The notes under the pieces were generated by a model. The model ran no database searches and was not told where the DNA came from. It was given only the letters and a program-made list of their open reading frames with translations. A program made the position numbers and the translations under genes. DNA of 33,167 nt from Bremia lactucae (Eukaryota > Oomycota > Peronosporomycetes > Peronosporales > Peronosporaceae), in the NCBI RefSeq assembly GCF_004359215.1, contig NC_090618.1:398709-431875 (forward strand), read 5' to 3'. Of the stretch, positions 10,535 to 20,132 are shown one piece after another; positions within the stretch are counted from its first letter, which is position 1; each line of letters begins with the position of its first letter.

Positions 10535-11860
10535 TTGAATCCATCGCGTAATCTTCTAAACGCAGTCCCAACTGCCGTTAAGATGGACTGCTCGCCAGCA
10601 TCTAATAATGTGGTGAACGCAGTCGTTGCTTCGTCTCGCAAGTTTTTCAAGCTGAATTCTCGTATCTGCCCGATCCTAAAAAAATTCGTGAGACAATGCG
10701 CAGTCCCGACAAAAAGATTATGGGAGCGCGCTAATCATGAAGAGCTTACATACTTGCGTGCAAATCAAACGTGGAGAGTGGTCATATCTACCGCGTTTGC
10801 ACACTAAGTGGGTATGCAAGGCAAAACGCACAAGTGACAGAGAAGTTGACCGTTACAAAGCCCGACTTGTTGCGTGTGGAAATGAATAGGTATTAAGTGT
10901 GGATTTCTTGCTGACTTCTGCCGCGGTTTTGGACTTGACAAGTACGAGAGCTATTGCGGCAATTGCGTGGATTTGGCGTTCACTGGCTCGGCATTTCGAC
11001 GTGTTAAGCGCTTACGTGCGAGTTGCTGAAGAAGATTAAGTTGAAATTCATCTTCATATTCGTGAAAAATGACTTTTACGTCGGAGGAGCTGTCCGAGTT
11101 ACGTGTAAATACCGCCAAGACCTTTTTCTGTGTTTGGGACGAAGCATTTATGGCTTAAAACCACCGCCGAAGACATTTCTCTTTGTTTAGACGAAGCCTT
11201 CATGGCTTAAAGCTGGCTGACAGGCTGTGGCACCAGCTCCTCCACGCAACGCTGACGAACATTGGATTTGTGCAGTGCAATACGGACACATGTTTGTATT
11301 TTAAGTCTGGCCTAACCTTGTCGGTACCTATGTGGATGATTCAATGATGATAGGGACCTGTAACCAGCGTGTTGATGTTTTCTTCTCGCAGATAGCATGC
11401 CTTGAGTTGAAGACCTTGAAATAACTGGGAAACTTTTTGAAATGCGTGTCTATTACAATTCCGAGTCAGGTTACAAGACTGATCAAGAACCAACTATCTT
11501 TAGGTTAGTGTCCAAGTGTGCGCTCGATAAAGCGAACTCAGTGCGAGCTCTAATGGAAGGAGACCTTTTGAATGTCGATCAACTGGAGGAGGGTCGCTTC
11601 TGCCAACAAATGGGCCTGGTACACCTGAGCGCCCGACCATCAAGACATTTCAGTCGCTGCTTGGAATTTTGCTTTGGATTGCTCGCTGCACGAGACCAGA
11701 CATTTTTGTTGTTGATCACCATGTCTCTCGGCGTGAGCACGGACCAACAATTGGAGATTACAAGTTTGCGAAAAGTATAGTGCGCTACTTGGCTGGAAGT
11801 GTTGATACCTATTTATCGATAAATTGCGACGGTGATCCAAATTTACCGCTACGCATCAAG
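10535..11860 (+). pseudogene. Copia reverse transcriptase
   Basis: The RVT_2-type RT begins with LWERANHEELTYLRANQTW. The catalytic YVDD box is intact at 11329-11340 (GTYVDDSMMIGTC). Upstream pieces include FLADFCRGFGLDKYESYCG and a DLFLCLGRSIYGLK segment that is duplicated by a 52-bp tandem repeat at 11111-11211. Downstream are TIFRLVSKCALDKANSVRA, LLWIARCTRPDI and FAKSIVRYLAGSVDTYLSI. Multiple stops and frame changes make it non-functional. Confidence 0.85.
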
Positions 11861-11861
11861 T

Positions 11862-12320
11862 GTTTAACTGATGCTAATTTTGCTGGAGATAAGCGTGATA
11901 AAAAGTCCATAAGTGGTGGAATTGTCTGAATAAATGGAATGATCGCGGATGGCATTGCAAGAAGCAAATAGCAGTGGCGTTGTCCACGGCTGAATCGGAA
12001 TATGTGACTGCGTCTATTGGCGCCAAAGAGCTTCTCGGTTTGAAGGAACTGACGGGGGAAATTGAATTACAGGTTGCGCTCCCCCTGATCATGAAAATGG
12101 ACAACCAAGCTGCAATCAAACAAGTGGAAAATGAAGCAAGACCAAGCCGAGTAAAACATGTGGACGTTTGTCTCAATTTTATTGGTACTTACTGAAAGAA
12201 AGGCACACCCGAACCGACCTATGTGACGATGAACGACATGCTGGCAAATATACTGACCAAGCCACTTCTAGCGCCTCGACTACAGCATTACGTACTCTCG
12301 TCGACTTGAAAAGGCGTGAT
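11862..12320 (+). pseudogene. Copia RNase H
   Basis: Follows RT directly. The first catalytic Asp lies in LTDANFAGDKRDKKSISGG, the Glu in ALSTAESEYVTASIGAKELL and a further Asp in MKMDNQAAIKQVENEARPS; these are the usual metal ligands of copia RNase H. The polyprotein end DMLANILTKPLLAPRLQH is readable before the purine tract. A stop near 11928 and a frame change near 12190 break it. Confidence 0.85.
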
Positions 12321-12324
12321 GCCT

Positions 12325-12333
12325 GGGGAGGAG
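12325..12333 (+). promoter_or_regulatory. Polypurine tract of the copia element
   Basis: GGGGAGGAG lies immediately upstream of the 3' LTR start (TGTTGG at 12334). In LTR retrotransposons this purine run primes plus-strand DNA synthesis. Position and composition fit exactly. Confidence 0.8.
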
Positions 12334-12524
12334 TGTTGGATATGGTGTTTTACAGGCTTAAATGCCGCCAGGTCCCAAGCCAAAAACAAACTGCCGTTCT
12401 CCAGAATTGTCTTTCATTTGTAAATTTTGGTGTGTTGCAGGTGATAGAAAAGACAGAAGGTGAGCATACCATCTCGCAGGAGCAAGGAGCAGCTGCAAAT
12501 CCGGGTCGTAGTAGGTATGACACA
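12334..12524 (+). repeat. 3' LTR of the copia element
   Basis: 191 bp, from TGTTGGATATGG to GGTATGACACA, the same length as the 5' copy. The boundary is defined by the purine tract on the left and by loss of similarity to the 5' LTR region on the right. Confidence 0.85.
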
Positions 12525-12789
12525 GATAATGTTGTTAGTAAACTTACTCTTCAAAAACACTTCTTTGGAGAGCTTCCTAGCTTTCTTTAAAAAGGATCCA
12601 CGTCCTCCGCTGTTCTTGCGGTAGGTCGATCATTTCGCTCAGTGTTTATAGGCACTGGGCGTGAAACACTACACTCATAAAGCGCAGTGGACCGTCTTTT
12701 GAGAACGATTACATTTTTGTAATAGTATGTAGCTGAAAGAGCGAGGTATCTAACTCTCCAAAATACGAGAGATCCGTAGGTTCTGGACC

Positions 12790-12975
12790 CAAGGTGTCAA
12801 AATGTCGTGACACTGAAGACACGAGCACATCCTCTGGCTGTGATCAACTCCGGGACTGCAGCAAAATGGGTCATCTTGGTGAAACGATCAATAAACACAA
12901 GAATACTATTATTCTTGTGATCGGCTTCAGAAATACGAACACGAAGTCCATAGGTATGGACTGCCAGCTTTATTC
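12790..12975 (-). pseudogene. Gypsy integrase scrap (family 2)
   Basis: Minus-strand translation gives SEADHKNNSILVFIDRFTKM followed by HFAAVPELITARGCARVFS, part of the integrase catalytic core (the FIDRF type). At DNA level it aligns with the integrase at about 4400-4480. Domain parts on both sides are missing: to the right it meets an LTR (12990), and to the left 12525-12790 has no recognisable coding content. Confidence 0.75.
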
Positions 12976-12989
12976 ATTTTACACTGATC

Positions 12990-13443
12990 ACAGTGACGGT
13001 GGGGTTCATCGACTACTTCACGTACACGACATGCAGAGGAAGGTTCTTAGTAGCTAGGACTTCCTAGCTACCAAAGGTTGACTTTAAAATAGAGAAAAGT
13101 AAAAATATAAATTTAATATAAATTTAAGTTCCTAAGTATGAATCTTCTTTCAACTACTGACTTTATTATATTAGTAACAAACTATGTATGGCGCCTACTT
13201 GCACACCGCACAATCGTGTCTTATGAAGATTGGCGGGGTTGATTTTAACTTGAATTAGCCAATCAATAGAACTAATCTCTTGTTGCGTCAATATCACCAA
13301 ATTGGGTAATATCGGAACCATTAGTCGAAATTAATAAAGATAATATGTTTGTACTACTAAATATTATTTCCTCTCATAAATATAATATGAATTATTCTCC
13401 TTGTAGGAAATCATACTTATGCTTAACGGACACCTGGTTTACA
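12990..13443. repeat. LTR of gypsy family 2 (copy C)
   Basis: About 450 bp that aligns with 2803-3294 across most of its length, for example CGACTACTTCACGTACACGAC, the CTACTGACTTTATTA region and TAAATATTATTTCC. The right end decays to GGTTTACA at 13443. Beside the minus-strand integrase scrap it looks like a 5' LTR left after a large internal deletion, or a solo LTR. Confidence 0.65.
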
Positions 13444-15274
13444 TAAATGTTTTTTGCGCAAATACCCAGTATTGATTATCCAGACTTTCAGTAGCTTCTA
13501 TTTGTGTTGTTGAGATTGATGTAGTGCATTGTCTGACACCTTTTGTGGGGTTGCAAATATATGTGGATTATTTTATGCACGATGTATGATTGTCATAATA
13601 CATGCTTACAATGTATGGCGAGGCCAACGTTATCAATAACCCGTGCACAACATCATGCCACTTCTCTCATCTTCTATTTATTACTTGAGTGCGCAAGCTT
13701 GTAGCTCCGTCTATTATATGCAATGCAGAGCATGTCGTGTCATGCTTCACTAGAAGATAGCTTATAGATATCGTTTATCGTATTCCACAGAATCATCGTG
13801 CAAAGTCTCGTTGCTATTGTTCGTTTTGTCGCATGTCAAAGCAACCCTGACTTGGCGGTAAAGACGGTAAGTTCACGGCTCCGAGCATCGAGATTGGCGC
13901 TCAGTTGTAAAAACACTACCGTTTTTGTTGTTCGGACGTGACTCATGCTCATGCTATGCAACGCAGCGACTTTGTCGCCTCTACACAAGGATGGCATCAA
14001 CACTACAGTGCAGCCACATGTATTAATATGGCAGCGCGGGAGGATGTTGATCGCACTTTGGGATGGCGACAAGAAGATCGTCACGCTTTCAATCTGATGT
14101 TAAGTATTCAACGCCTCGACAAGTGTCTAATGCAAGGAATTCTTCTAGCAATACTTTGCAGGAAACTTAAATATAAATGACCCAGCATCGTGCCAGCGCT
14201 CCTCACTGCCATCTGGTAAGTTTTCATCCACCCCGTACAAGTGGTATGCTTACGATCAGATGGCGCGCTACAGTTACATGAGTGCCAAATTCTGGTGGCT
14301 GCTGATCCAACTGAATGTGAAGCACTGCTATTGGCAACAGCTTGAAAATTTCCATACTATTAACCCCTTGCCCGCGTCTAAACAAATAACTCCTCTGCTA
14401 TCGCTTAACAAAAAAACATGCAAGAAAAGGCTTTTACAACTCGAGCAATTTACTAATTATGGGTCTGATCGAATGAGCCACATAAAATTAAATTGTTGGC
14501 TTCTTCGTTTCATCAATTAAATTAAAGTCGGGCATCGGGGTGATATCTGATTTGTCTAGCACTGGTGACATGAGAGATCTGCCAAGGTGACACTTCCGCT
14601 CGACGTTTTATCTCAGATTGATAGTTTTATTGTCAGTTTATGCGATTGTTTGTACATTGTACATTTAAGAATCTTTTGCATGGAGATCTTTAAATCAAAA
14701 ATGAAACACTCACCCCGCGTATTGCATGCCCTTCCAATTTTGTGCTTGAGCTTTGGCACGCAGCTAACAGAACGCTGACAACGTGACCAGGCGGCGGCAG
14801 CCTCCTGGAAAGTAAAGTTAAGTAGACAAGAAGCATCGTGCGCGATTTTCCCTGGAAAGACATACATGTAATCATTTGAGTCTGTTTGGCCAAGAAGTAG
14901 CTACAAATGAAAGCATTTTTTTAGATACATGGACGGGGTCTCGCGGGTCTTGGGGGACAATATTAGACGTACTCTTGAAGTTCTGTGTGAGCTCACTCGG
15001 CGTAAAATTAAAAATTTCGGCTCATACCGCATTACTGTTGCCCATCTGCGAGTGGAGACAATGTCTGGACTCTACGTCTTTTACATGCACAGAACCTCCA
15101 CTGCCCACACACCCCATACAAACTGTAAACGTTTAAACGACGGCCGGTCGTGCATTCGCTACCAGCAGCTGGCAGTGCACGTCTCGACCCAGCCAATACG
15201 TCTGACTCTCTGCACTGAAGCCTCCCAGCTCAAGATGCCTAAGCCTTCCAGGCCAATCTTGTGTACTGCTCTTT
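13444..15274. other. Intergenic region upstream of the surface-protein gene
   Basis: About 1.8 kb with no transposon domain and no ORF I can support on either strand. Open frames of 60-120 codons occur (for example 13938-14180 and 14929-15294) but show no recognisable motif and no sustained coding character. It presumably includes the upstream region of the gene at 15370. Confidence 0.5.
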
Positions 15275-15298
15275 GCTCTCCATTCTCCAATTAAACTT
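15275..15298 (+). promoter_or_regulatory. Oomycete Inr/FPR-like core promoter
   Basis: GCTCTCCATTCTCCAATTAA resembles the oomycete core promoter, an initiator fitting YCAYTYY (CCATTCT at 15280-15286) followed by a flanking promoter region of the CAWTTT type (CAATTA at 15288-15293). It lies about 85-90 bp upstream of the ATG at 15370, a usual distance for short oomycete leaders. A second weaker Inr-like TCATTCA lies at 15349-15355. This is a motif match only. Confidence 0.5.
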
Positions 15299-15369
15299 CT
15301 GCTCGTGAGAACCGAAGTCGATAGAGCCAGTTGATACAAAAGGCCTTCTCATTCATACCTCAAAGCGAA

Positions 15370-17765
15370 ATGAAGGTCGCCCATGGTCTCGTTCTCGCCG
15401 CCATGCTTTGCGTTGCGCGGGTCGACGCCATCGACTTTTCCGAGTCGAGCCTCGCGAGCGAAGACGCCGGCACACTCTCGACTGCTGAGCAGGTCGACGT
15501 GGGCGCTGAGACGTCGACATTAACTGACACCGCTGACACACCTCCAGTCCAGAGCACTGGCGATACCGATGCTTCCTGCAGCAAAGAGTTCGAGCTTGCT
15601 CCTGAGACTACTGAAACAGTCGAGAGTCCGACTTCCGACAGTCCTGAGATTCTTGAAGCTCCAAAAATTCTTGGAGCTCCTGAGACTCCTGAAACACCAG
15701 AGACTCCGACATCCGACACTCCTGAAGTCGAGAGTCCTGTCCCCTCGGACGAGTCGTGCAGCAAAGAATTTGACATCGCTGGCAGCGACGATTGCGACCA
15801 AGAGCTAGAGATTGCCAACGTCGATGACTGCTCTCAAGGGATGGACATTGCAGGCGACGATTGCGATGATGGCGTGGATATTGCAGGCGCGGACGATTGC
15901 GGCGAAGAATTGGACGTTGCTGGAGATGAGACCACCGCGGATGTGAGCACGGACTCTGCCACAACGAGTACAGAAACGACGCTTGACACCACCACGCCTG
16001 ACGCCAGTACCCCTGACATCAGTACCCTTGACACGAGCGAGACTGATACTAGCACGGTTGATACTAGCACGGATACGAGCACTCCATCGACGGAAACGGA
16101 AACTTCTTCTTCTGGCATTCCAGAGGAAGAGCCCATGAATCCTGGAAAATCGAAAAAAGGTGCGTCAATGAATCCTTTACTTGATAGCTTGCCTGGTACA
16201 CAATAGCTTCTAAACTAACTCATATTCTTTGACCATTTATAGAAGCGGAACCCGCTGAGCCATTACTACCAACGTTCTCGGACAGTCCGGACACGGAGAC
16301 TGAAACATCAGTTGAGACGCCCACTACCTCTTCAGAAACAGAAACTGTCCCGGAGAATCCCATTGATACCTCTTTAGACACGGCAAATGCCCCGGAAACG
16401 GAATCGGAATATGAATCTTTACCCTCTGACGGTCCGGTAGAAGAGCCCATGAATCCTGGGAAATCGAAAAAAGGTGCGTCAATGAATCCTTTACTTGATA
16501 GCTTGCCTGGTTTACAATAGCTCCTAAACTAACTTATATTCTTTGACCATTTATAGAAGCGGAACCCGCTGAGCCATTACTACCAACGTTCTCGGACAGT
16601 CCGGACACGGCGACTGAAACATCAGTCGAGACGCCCATTAATACCTTTTCCGAAACAGAAACTGTCCCGGAGAATCCCATTGATACCTCTTTAGACACGG
16701 CGAATACCCCGGAAACGGGATCGGAATCTGAATCTTTGCCCTCTGACGTTTCAGTGGAAGAGCCCATGAATCCTGGGAAATCGAAAAAAGGTGCGTCAAG
16801 AATCCTTTACTTGATAGCTTGCCTGGTACACAATAGCTATTAAACTAACTTATATTCTTTGACCATTTATAGAAGCCGAACCCGCTGAGCCATTACTACC
16901 AACGTTCTCGGACAGTCCGGACGCGGCGACCGAAACTTTAGTCGAGACGCCCATTGATACCTCTTTAGAAACGCCTAGTGAGACGTTAGTCGATGCCTCA
17001 GCGGAAGTTCCTGCCGAGGAGACGCCAGCTGATGTATCGTCGGACACGTCGACCGTCCCGGTCCCAGAGGTTTTAACGGCCGCGTCACGCGACGGTCCAG
17101 TCCCCCCCGAGAGTACAGAGGAATCGACGATTGATACATTGACGGACACGGCAACGACACCGGATGCTGAAACGCCGACGGAAGAAGACTGCTTGGACGG
17201 GCTTGACATTGCTGACACGGAAGACTGCAGCAAAGAATTGGACATTGCTGGATCGGACTGCGAGGAAGAACTTAACATAGCAGGCACGGATTCGTGCAGT
17301 CAAGAATTCGACATCCCCGATATTCCAGAGATTCCAGCTGAAACCCCTATTGATACTTTTGCTGAGTCCCCCACCGATGACTCATGCAACGAGGAGCTTG
17401 ACATTGCTGGTCCTAGTGACACTCCTACCGATGCCTCGTGCGAGGACGAGCTCGATATCGCAGGTAACGACGATATCGCTCCACTGACCTTATCGCCAAC
17501 TGCTTCCAATACCATGTCGAGCAGCAGCACAACTGCCGATCAGTCACCGGAGCAAGTGTCGGCATTTAGTGCCGGGGCCGTCAAATTCATGTCAGCAGAC
17601 GACAGTGTCGACACTGGAACTTCTCTAGTTGTCCCAATTGTTGCCGCTGCCGCTGTGTGCGCGGCGCTGGCAATTGTTGGCATGATTTACATTAAGCGAC
17701 GGAGCCACAAGTCGAAAAAGGCCGCGGGAGGAATCTTTACTGTCGACAAGAATTCGGCTCTTTAA
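15370..17765 (+). CDS. Acidic, mucin-like type I membrane protein with DDCxxELDIAG repeats
   Basis: Predicted coding exons are 15370-16159, 16243-16473, 16557-16790 and 16873-17765, joining to 715 aa. Residues 1-20 form a signal peptide (MKVAHGLVLAAMLCVARVDA). The ectodomain is rich in D, E, S, T and P and carries twelve copies of a motif close to DDCSKELDIAG: six at residues 68-185 and six at 523-616, each with one Cys. Residues 264-418 are two near-identical 77- and 78-residue units, each encoded by its own exon; a partial third copy starts exon 4. Residues 670-692 (LVVPIVAAAAVCAALAIVGMI...) are a membrane span, followed by a basic tail (KRRSHKSKK). I chose ATG 15370 over in-frame 15331 because it starts a clean signal peptide. 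It is probably a glycosylated cell-surface protein. I do not recognise the family. It has no RXLR motif, and the C-terminal anchor argues against a freely secreted effector. Confidence 0.85.
16160..16242 (+). other. Intron 1 of the surface-protein gene
   Basis: 83 bp, phase 1, donor G|GTGCGT, acceptor TTTATAG|AA, with an ACTAAC branch-point-like motif at 16214-16219. Read unspliced, the frame stops at 16204-16206. Splicing joins K-K to E-A-E-P and restores the long frame. Confidence 0.8.
16474..16556 (+). other. Intron 2 of the surface-protein gene
   Basis: 83 bp, same donor, branch motif and acceptor as intron 1, differing from it at four bases by my count. It has an in-frame stop if retained. 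Confidence 0.8.
16791..16872 (+). other. Intron 3 of the surface-protein gene
   Basis: 82 bp, identical in layout to introns 1 and 2 but with one base missing near the donor (GTGCGTCAAGAATCC against GTGCGTCAATGAATCC). The splice signals are unaffected. Confidence 0.8.
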
Positions 17766-18649
17766 GTCGAGCGGGGTGGATTTGCTCCTATGTTTCGTTC
17801 CGTGTGAAGTGCTAATTCCAGACGTTCAGGTGTAAATGAATGACAGATGTTCAAAAAGCCTTCATGATCGAGAGATTACGTGCGTGTAATGCTAGAGTCG
17901 ATGCATTGGTTTTTTGAACTCCGTGTCTACTCGTTCGCTTCGTGAATTGATATGTAGTCTTTCTATGTTGTCCCGATCGTGGAACTGTTTATGCTTGTGT
18001 CTTTGAGTTTTGAGATTGTTACAATAGAAAGTAGCTCTCTATCCTCTCGTTTAACTCCGTTGGGATTGATTCTTGTCAAAGAAGCAGATACGTGAATCAA
18101 AAGCTCTGCAGCATCGCACGACTTAAAAGGCTAGACGTTGTTTTTTGTCACAGACACAATCAAAACACGTTGTCTCCTATATTTCTTACACTGTTCGAAC
18201 CTTTTAAAACGTCTAATCGTGCTTTTCACTTCAAGATCGTCGTCAACAAGACACGATAACGTGTCGCTGATTAACATTGGTTTGCCCGAATGTCTTGAAT
18301 CTTAAACACGAGCTTACTCGTCGTAGACATAAGTGAAAGCAAAAAGCGCGGAGATGCCAGTTAACAACAAAAACCGTCATAAAGAACTACCTATGCAGTA
18401 GTATCATGGCGATAGGTAGCCGTGGTCCGTGGTGTTTGTCACCAGCTTTCCACCAAAAACAAATCCGATGTCGTGTGTATAGTCATTTGGAGTATAGGCT
18501 TCGTAATTTCTGGCAAATGTCGTTATCGACCGCAGCATGAAATTCTATGCCTACAAAACTGACTTGTTCATGCGAGAACCACTTTCAGCACAACAAATGC
18601 CGCACAATTGAAGCTGAGTTGTGCATCTTTGAACAGGACATCAAACTTT
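17766..18649. other. Downstream region of the surface-protein gene
   Basis: About 0.9 kb after the stop codon with no coding region or transposon domain that I can support. It should contain the 3' UTR. I see no decisive polyadenylation signal and no neighbouring gene. Confidence 0.5.
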
Positions 18650-19260
18650 AAAGCAACACCGAGGTGTTTCGGCAGGATGACAAGCTGACGGTCGCCCAAC
18701 ATCTACATGAGGACTGCAAGATCGGATTCTGTGGCGGACAAATTGCACATGAACATATGCAAGAACATACATACTCAGGCAATGAAGATGAACAGAGTGA
18801 ACGCATTTGTTGGAGCTTCAGGGGATACGGCCAAAAAGAATATTGCAAGGAAAATTGAAAGTATTAAGCGGCCACTGCAGCCCAAAGAGACCGTCAAAGT
18901 ACTATCGAGCAACAGAAATTGGTGACTGGTTTGCCTTTCGACTCGCTTGTCAATGCTGCTGCTACGTAAGACGCGTTTCGACTCGCTTGCATCAGTCAAT
19001 AATGCAACAAAATCGAAATCTAAAATAAAAACCAAACTTGCGGCTGCAGACTCGGGAATCGAGCAAAGTATAGGTGCTGGAGGAACGAGGGTAGATTGCA
19101 CAAGAAGCACTCAAAGACCGAATCATTTAATTTGCAGGACGAATTGCAGCAAAAGACTGGGATCGGTTGATGATAGAAGGAAGCGTAAGTGTCGACAGCC
19201 GCTTCGGTAGCTTACAGGTGGACAAGGACCCAGAAAATAGCCACCATTTCCAGCAGTAGA
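18650..19260 (+). pseudogene. Unrecognised degraded coding remnant
   Basis: Several plus-strand frames carry protein-like segments that follow one another with frame changes: VNAFVGASGDTAKKNIARKI, then SIKRPLQPKETVKVL, then SKSKIKTKLAAADSGIEQSI and RIAAKDWDRLMIEG. A short direct repeat (TTTCGACTCGCTTG, near 18935 and 18975) lies inside. The pattern suggests a decayed gene of Lys/Ala-rich character. I recognise no family, and chance is possible. Confidence 0.25.
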
Positions 19261-19616
19261 TAGCCGTACATTTGCTTTACACGAGCAAAGGCACACATTA
19301 CATAAATTGTCAGGTTCATATGCCTAATCATAGTAATAACAAGTATAACTTGTATTTCGTGCTTCTTCCTTCCTAAGTGCTTTGAAAACCCACCATGAAG
19401 TAATCTAAGCTTATACATTAAAATTAATTATTACGACTGACGAAAAATGATAGAGGTCGACTAAAATCAACAAATTGCATAGCCCACCGCATTGGGTTGA
19501 CAAAAATTGTTTTGTAAAACAATTGTAGAACTTTTATCATGTTCTGGCCTAAATGCTTCTGCTTAAAAATCATCATCGATTTACTTTTTGACAGGAGCTT
19601 GACAACGATTTTTTCA
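19261..19616. other. AT-rich spacer without recognisable content
   Basis: About 350 bp of AT-rich sequence with no supported gene, repeat or transposon domain on either strand. Confidence 0.4.
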
Positions 19617-19990
19617 TTATTCGAATTGACATTGTAGTTCCTTTGAGTAGGCTGAAGCATCTTGATGCACAGCAAACACGTCTTGTTGCAGCTTACGTAA
19701 TTCCAATTCTGATTTCGTTCGTTTCGCTTCAGCTTGCCTCTTTTCCAAAGCCTCCTTGAACTTTACCTTTGTATCCCGCTGTAGTTTGTCCGACTCGCAC
19801 TCGTGCAATGAACAGATAACCTTTGATGGCATCTTGAGCTAGGATCTGCTCGACCAGCATCGTATTATACACTAGATTTGTAGTCGTGACAATAAACTTT
19901 CCTCTTTCGCGAGCTTCATCGTTCCTTCTTCCAGAGGCGCTTTTTGCGACGCCATCTCGAGTTGCGGTCGCTTCTATCCTCGAGGCGATA
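19617..19990 (-). pseudogene. Coiled-coil protein fragment, frameshifted
   Basis: Two overlapping minus-strand frames join into one plausible protein piece: GRRNDEARERGKFIVTTTNL and MLVEQILAQDAIK in one frame (about 19990-19840), then SLHECESDKLQRDTKVKFKE and EKRQAEAKRTKSELELRKLQ in the next, down to a stop near 19617. The second part is a Lys/Glu/Arg-rich probable coiled coil. A frameshift lies near 19825-19840. It does not resemble the surrounding gypsy proteins. The 5' side runs toward a truncated gypsy fragment that starts at 20133. Identity unknown; it may be the 3' end of a host gene broken by transposon activity. Confidence 0.4.
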
Positions 19991-20132
19991 GCCCTAACTT
20001 GAATCAACTTGATGATATTCACTAAAATGCTACTTAACTTTTTTTTGATAATTTCATTTTTATTCAATATTTTAGACAAATTCTTAACAGGTCAAAATCA
20101 TCCAAATAAAATAATAAAATAGTACATTTTCA

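Larger units (their letters stand above)
7466..12524 (+). mobile_element. Ty1/copia LTR retrotransposon, full length but mutated
   Basis: A 5059-bp plus-strand element bounded by two 191-bp LTRs (7466-7656 and 12334-12524) that start TGTTGG and end GACACA. Domains run gag, protease, integrase, RT, RNase H; integrase before RT is diagnostic of Ty1/copia. A purine tract (12325-12333) abuts the 3' LTR. The LTRs differ at roughly 25-30 sites by eye, so the insertion is not recent. No clear target-site duplication is visible (CAACA before, GATAA after). Stops and frameshifts break every domain. Confidence 0.9.
16160..16975 (+). repeat. Tandem intron-plus-exon duplication
   Basis: Two full units (16160-16473, 314 bp; 16474-16790, 317 bp) and a partial third (16791 to about 16975), each made of an intron plus the following exon. 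Exons 2 and 3 differ by about 14 substitutions and one 3-base indel; introns 1 and 2 differ by four bases. Divergence is thus similar in intron and exon, pointing to duplication of genomic segments. Exon lengths (231 and 234) are multiples of three with phase-1 borders on both sides. Confidence 0.9.

Noticed and set aside
14929..15294. Plus-strand open frame of 121 codons upstream of the surface gene
   Set aside because: No recognisable motif, several overlapping frames of similar quality, and it overlaps the likely promoter of the gene at 15370.
15370..15600. RXLR or Crinkler effector
   Set aside because: There is a signal peptide, but no RXLR, dEER or LFLAK motif follows it, and the protein ends in a membrane anchor.
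15353..16136. Several long minus-strand open frames over the surface-protein gene
   Set aside because: They mirror the Ser/Thr/Asp codon pattern of the plus-strand gene, have no independent motif, and the plus strand has a signal peptide, splice sites and a membrane span.
15331..16206. A single-exon 291-codon gene starting at 15331 and ending at 16206
   Set aside because: The last 17 codons are intron 1 read-through. Splicing joins to repeated exons with the same border, and ATG 15370 starts a clean signal peptide.
16160..16975. CRISPR-like or satellite array
   Set aside because: The repeats are 314-317 bp and consist of intron plus coding exon in a eukaryotic gene, with no short repeat-spacer pattern.
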